Below the pieces are notes generated by a model. That model searched no databases. It saw only the letters and a list, made by a program, of their open reading frames with translations, and was not told the origin of the DNA. DNA of 33,365 nt from Schizophyllum amplum. Lineage: Eukaryota > Basidiomycota > Agaricomycetes > Agaricales > Schizophyllaceae. The stretch is from positions 1-33,365 of the forward strand of contig VDMD01000211.1 in assembly GCA_007026445.1 (NCBI GenBank), read 5' to 3'. Position numbers and translations under genes: made by a program. The stretch's first letter is position 1. Each line of letters opens with the position of its first letter. This document shows, piece after piece, positions 28,861-33,365 of this stretch.

Positions 28861-30838
28861 ACGACACGATAGAGGACGACCGACGTACGCTAGAGGACGG
28901 CCGACGCACGCTGAATGACTTGACCGTGTCTGCAGACGCAGAGGTCAAGCCGAAGGAAGTCGAATTGGGAAAAGAGGAGCAGCCGACATCGTTCACGCGC
29001 AACGAAATATGGTTCATCGTAGGCGTTGTGGCGATAGCTGGCTTGTTCAGGTGCGTCGATCGTTTCTGGCCCGAGTGTATCGAGAGACTGACGGTCCCCG
29101 AAGTCCCCTCCCAGGTATGCGAATGCATGTGGCGCGCATGCACCTCACTGATCACACATCTCAGCCAACATATACTTCCCCGCCATCCCCACCCTTACCG
29201 GTGTATTTCACGAGTCAACGTCTAAGCTCAACTTGACTATCACCGTGTACTTGGTTTTCCAAGGCATATGTGCGTTGAATCCAACTCCTCAGCGGCCGCA
29301 ATGCATGACTGACTTCAACGCCCATAGCGCCTATGGTATGGGGCCTATCTCTGATTTCTATGGTCGTCGGCCGACATACCTCATCTGTCTCGTGATTCTG
29401 GTGCTCTCGTGTCTCGGCCTTGCGCTGGTACCCGCCAACGCGTTCTGGCTATTGTTAGTACTTCGCTGCTTTCAGGCAGCCGGATGCGCCAGCACCATCG
29501 CCCTAGGTTTGTTCTGCCTGCCAACAATTTGCTCCAGTACGCTAATATGAAGCAGGGGCGGGCGTGATAGGCGACATCTCCACTAGAAAAGATCGTGGCG
29601 GCTACTTTGGTGCTTTCAACCTTGGACCTCAAGTGAGTTTGCGTGCCATTATCCTGCTACAAAATGCTTATGGAGCGCAGATGGCACCCGTAATAGGGCC
29701 TGTTCTAGGTGGTGCACTAGCCCAGGGTCTTGGCTGGAGATCCATTTTCTGGTTCCTCTGTATATTCTCTGGATGCTGCTTGATCTTCGTCTTGCTGTGA
29801 GTATTCTCTATCAGGCTATGTTTTTACGCTGACAATACCACAGTTTCTTACCGGAAACCCATCACTCGATTGAGGCGGGCGGAAGCAGACTTTCAAAGCT
29901 CGTCTACTCGCCGGTGATCCGCGTCGTAGGCCGGTCGGAACAGTCTACACTCCCGAAAGCTACACAACACCCCAAGACAAGCGACGGCACACCAGCACCA
30001 GCGCCCAAGCGCAAGCACATCCGCAATCCCTTGCCCCTCTTCCTCAACCCCTCTGTCTCGCTCGCCCTCGTCTTCACCGCCATCATCTACGCCGTGTGGT
30101 ACTGCGTCACCGCGACGATCTCCAGCGCGTTTGCGGTGAAGTACCCGTTCTTGAGCGAGACCGACATCGGCCTGTGCTATCTGCCCATTGGCTCGGGCAT
30201 GCTCATCAGCAGCGCGGTGCATGGGCGCGTACTGGATGCCGAGTATCGGCGGTTTCAGCGGCGATGGATTGCGGACGGAGAGGCGATAGAGAGAAAGGCG
30301 TCTCGGGAGAGCGGGACTTCCCCATCGAGCGCGCGCGCATGCGGTTGTTGCCTCTGCACGTCGTGGTCTTTGTCGCAAGCGTCATCGGCTGGGGCTGGTG
30401 CGTACAGGCCGGCGTGCACCTTTCCGGCCCGCTCATCTTGCAGCTACCGAGTATGTGACATCCTCCTCTATTACCTGAGCGTGCGCTGAACTTCTCTTAC
30501 AGTTGGCTAACCTTCAACGCCGTTTTGAACACGACAATGACGCTCATGATCGACATAGAGCACGCCCAGAGCTCCAGTGTAACAGCTTGCGTACGTCTAT
30601 CTCTTCCCTCGAGGTCCCCCGTCCTTGCTGACCATATTCTCAGACGAACCTTGCCCGCTGTGGCCTCGCCGCTGTGATGACCGCCGTCATTGACTACATC
30701 ACCGACGCCCTTGGCTATGGCTGGACATACGTCCTTTTAGGCGGAATCGCCGCGCTTATGATTCCCTTGATTTATGTAGAGATGATCATGAGCCCACGAT
30801 GGAGGGCACGACGGGCTGCGAGGCAAGCGCACGCGTAG
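28857..30838 (+). CDS. MFS drug:H+ antiporter, DHA1 (QDR-like), copy B; three frame breaks, possible pseudogene
   Basis: Tandem paralog of copy A with the same nine-exon plan: 28857-29050, 29104-29114 (11-nt microexon), 29165-29269, 29328-29506, 29556-29632, 29681-29796, 29844-30450, 30503-30590, 30644-30838. Exons 3, 5, 6 and 9 have the same lengths as in copy A (105, 77, 116, 195 nt). Exon 4 is one base short (near 29340), exon 8 is one base short (near 30510), and exon 7 loses one base near 30310. The family motifs lie intact on either side ([45 protein letters not shown]). Read with the splice sites of copy A, the protein would stop early and lose the late membrane segments. Shifted donors at 29274 and 30455, plus a possible 47-nt intron at 30243-30289, could restore frame. 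It may be decaying, rescued by splicing, or mis-sequenced. Confidence 0.8.
29104..29114 (+). other. 11-nt microexon of MFS copy B
   Basis: TCCCCTCCCAG, flanked by introns of 53 and 50 nt, encodes S-P-L-P-A across its junctions, matching the microexon of copy A in position, phase and length. Confidence 0.88.
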
Positions 30839-31073
30839 AAAATCTCCGTTTGCATCCAAGTTCTATCTCAATCAACATCCTAGTAGAGTACTTATCAGCA
30901 TCCCTAACTTGTAGCCATAGCAAGAGACGATCGTCCATGTAATAGAGACTCATTATCGTCGTCATGCAGTTCCCTAAAAGCTTAGAACTTGGCAGAACAG
31001 TGACCGGCAATTGCCGGCGGATTCAATTTATCTTCGCACGGTTCGGGGTCTCCAGATCCCTCATCGATTCCAA

Positions 31074-33068
31074 ATGGCTCTATCTATCGACGCCTACAAA
31101 CATCACTTGCTAAGCGCATACGCCTCGGACGCGGGTGGAAGGCAATGCAGGCAACAAGTACTGCAGAAATCCGTATACTGGTTGCGCGCCTGAAGCAGCT
31201 ACCCGAAGGCGCGTCTCGCGCGAGGGTAGCGCCGATATGCGCTAAACTCGGGCCCTTAATCACCTCCGAGGCCACGTTCAAAGAACTCACTGTTGATCCC
31301 CTCGCTCTTCCGCCTGACGAGTGGCGCGCGTCCTCTTCTGCTGTGTCACGAGCTCTATCGGCCATCGACGACCTGCAAGAAGTCCTAGACATCGAGGGTC
31401 CTGGACTGAAGGATCTTCGCGGAGCCATCATACAATGCCTAGAGCGCGTTTGGTTCAACCTCATTACATGGATATCCTTCCTCTATCCCGGTGGAGGCTA
31501 TCTTGCGCCCGCGTCCAGGCATATCGAACGTGTCCTCCGCATCACCCGGTCCCTCATGGGGTGGAAGACAGCGACTCTGCACCTGCTAGCGCAAACGCCC
31601 CAGCTCTATGCCTACATCATGTGGATGTGGCTCCACCTCCCAGACTACGTGTCCGGGGACGAGAATTATAGGATCGCGAACTTCATCGTCTGGCTACAGA
31701 CCCTCGTCGAGGCGATGTTCATCGTCACCGGAGACGAATTCGACCTCGCCGCTGCCAATGCTGAGAGCATCGACAGCGAACCCGACATCGTCTACGACCT
31801 TGCTGCCGTGCGCGAGGGCCTCGCAGCCGTGAACCACAAGCCCCGGCGAGTTTACAGGCTTGCCATCCGCTGCGCGCAGAAGTTGGCAGACACCGTCAAA
31901 GAGACCGCCGTCGACACCGTCACAGAAAAAGCTCTCGAAAATATTGATATCCACCTGTCGGTTATTCGCAGTCTCGTGTTAGACGTCCTCGTCGTCGGCA
32001 ACCACGCGCGAGACGTCATCCGGAGCATGGTGCGCCTGGTGCGGACCCTGCATGCGCTGGATCCAAAGCACGAAGTGGCCGGTCGGGCTTGTGCCCTGCT
32101 AGGCGAGATCTGGGAGACTGCGACAGACCACCGGTCGATGGTCTGGGCGCTGAAGGATGGCATCTTCCCGCTTATGGTCGAGATCTGCCAGACGACCCCA
32201 GCGAGCAATGGCGGTCCAACATCGGCGGCGCCCTGATCAATGTGGCTACCGAACCGCCCATCTCCCCGTCATCCGTGCGCTTGTGGCCCACAGAGGTCGT
32301 GCGACGCTCAAGCAAGCGGCCTTCATTGACGAAGAAGACCTGTCCTTGATCGACAAAATTGTGGAACGCCGGGTCACCCTATTCAAGGGCTCTTTCCCTA
32401 AGGAGTGTGGCAATCCCGAAGTACGTTCAAGCTTTGCGCAATGCCACCATTCATTCTCATGAAGGCGCAGTGCGAACGAAAGGATGTCCCTCTTCGCCGG
32501 TGTAATGCAAAACAGTATATTATTGCTCGAAGGCGTGCCAAAAGCGCCACTGGTCTCCTCACGTCGTCAACTGTCTGATCGGTGTCGAGAGAGGGCTTAA
32601 ATACTTTGGCGGCTTCGAAATAATCGACGGTGAGCTGTGGTGGTCGCACCAGAGTAACCAAAAGCTCACGACGCGCTCCAGACGCCTCATACCTATCCCA
32701 TCCCGCCGCCACCTTCCTCATGATGCTCGCCCGAAAGCAGGTCTGCGGCCTCGACCTCATCGAAATCCTCGAGAAGGTTAAAAGCATGCGCCAGCACCAG
32801 CCGCGCGGCACAAAAGGACGTCTTCCTCGTCGCGCTCGACTTCGGGCGACATGCCGTGGACTCGGAGGTCTCGTACGTGGACGAGAGCTCGAAGTACGAA
32901 CGGTGGCAGCAGGATCCGACGATTATCGTGACAGCCAAGCTGGGCCCGCTGCCTTCGCTGCCGGAAGACAGTCCCGGGGCGCCAGCGTGTATCACCGCCT
33001 GGCGGTGTGTGCTGGGGACGCTGGAATTTTACAGATTGGGTTTGACAGAGGAGGACATACAACTTTAG
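31074..33068 (+). pseudogene. MYND-type zinc-finger protein gene with about six frame breaks
   Basis: Readable blocks in changing frames form one protein-like series: 31074-31143 (MALSIDAYKHHLLSAYAS), 31145 to about 32190 (helical repeat region, RLKQLPEGASRARVAPICAK), about 32190-32245 (WRSNIGGALINVA), 32245-32420, an intron 32421-32470, then the MYND finger. The finger starts KECGNPEC and LRRC, and after a break near 32505 continues KTVYYCSKACQKRHWSPHVV with final Cys. The break removes about four bases, including a zinc Cys codon. Two more breaks (about 32690 and 32788) precede blocks LARKQVCGLDLIEILEKVK and DVFLVALDFGRHAV, ending at 33068. The blocks abut, so ordinary introns cannot explain the shifts. 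The longest single frame (31145-32236, 363 aa) would lack the finger. Such MYND proteins are common and of unknown role in Agaricomycetes. Confidence 0.72.
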
Positions 33069-33365
33069 GGCGTTCGAGAGACCGCTTAGGCTGTCAAACT
33101 GAGACTCGTCATTCCGCCGCCTTCGAGGATCGTGTAATTTCGATGTTGCTCGCACCTGTAACTTGCGATTTGCGACTACTATGTAGGCAGTCCGTGTGCC
33201 CCGTGCGCCTCCCTTGGGCGGTAAAGTCGCAAATGCAACGCTCCCGAAATAAGACAGACGTCCATACGCGGTATCCGACAATGCACTACGTCTTTCCTGC
33301 GAGTTCTTTCGCGAGGGGACGTAAATCCCTGGCTTTCTTCGCTTCTATGGCGTGAGTCTCTATTA
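33069..33365. other. Right-end intergenic sequence
   Basis: Nothing supported here; it is the 3' flank of the MYND gene and possibly the edge of a next gene outside the window. Confidence 0.5.

Overview
The window looks like a gene-dense stretch of a filamentous basidiomycete nuclear genome, most likely a wood-decay type Agaricomycete. Genes are cut by many short introns (mostly 45-60 nt, GT-AG, CTNA-type branch sites close to the acceptor). The gene content is typical of that group: a secreted GMC oxidoreductase, an F-box protein with an N-terminal coiled coil, a MYND-finger protein, a YAT-type amino acid permease and DHA1-type MFS transporters. Species cannot be fixed from sequence alone. 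I rebuilt exon structures by hand from splice signals, reading-frame continuity and family motifs; every intact gene closes to a multiple of three.

Left part (1-14.2 kb, all plus strand): about 3 kb with no convincing gene but with a 28-bp perfect palindrome; an amino acid permease (3107-4938); an F-box protein whose 3' end looks frame-broken (6017-7624); a VWA-domain protein ending in an IQ-like motif (8401-10370); and a secreted 625-aa GMC oxidoreductase with 11 exons (11725-14174).

Middle (14.6-22.5 kb): the U-box ubiquitin ligase UFD2 (minus, 19 exons, including one of 7 nt) diverges across 134 bp from mitochondrial ribosomal protein bL35m. A histidine-phosphatase (minus, 7 exons, one of 8 nt) diverges from a two-AN1-finger protein that ends in a degenerate UIM and a CaaX box, as in the ER-anchored animal protein AIRAPL/ZFAND2B. 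The 294-bp promoter between those two carries an inverted pair of 13-bp E-box elements. UFD2 and AIRAPL-type proteins both belong to the ubiquitin/Cdc48-proteasome pathway.

Right part (22.6-33.1 kb): a symmetrical accessory block. Two tandem TetX-like FAD monooxygenases point left and two tandem DHA1/QDR-like MFS exporters point right, with a shared 543-bp intergenic region. This layout suggests a modify-and-export (detoxification or small-metabolite) module. Both MFS paralogs contain the same 11-nt microexon, and the first also uses a GC-AG intron. The second MFS copy has lost one nucleotide at three places; two of the losses could be neutralised by moving a splice donor 4 nt downstream. It is followed by a MYND zinc-finger gene with about six frame breaks. 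The stretch 29.3-32.8 kb is therefore either a zone of gene decay or a zone of base-calling indels; raw reads would decide.
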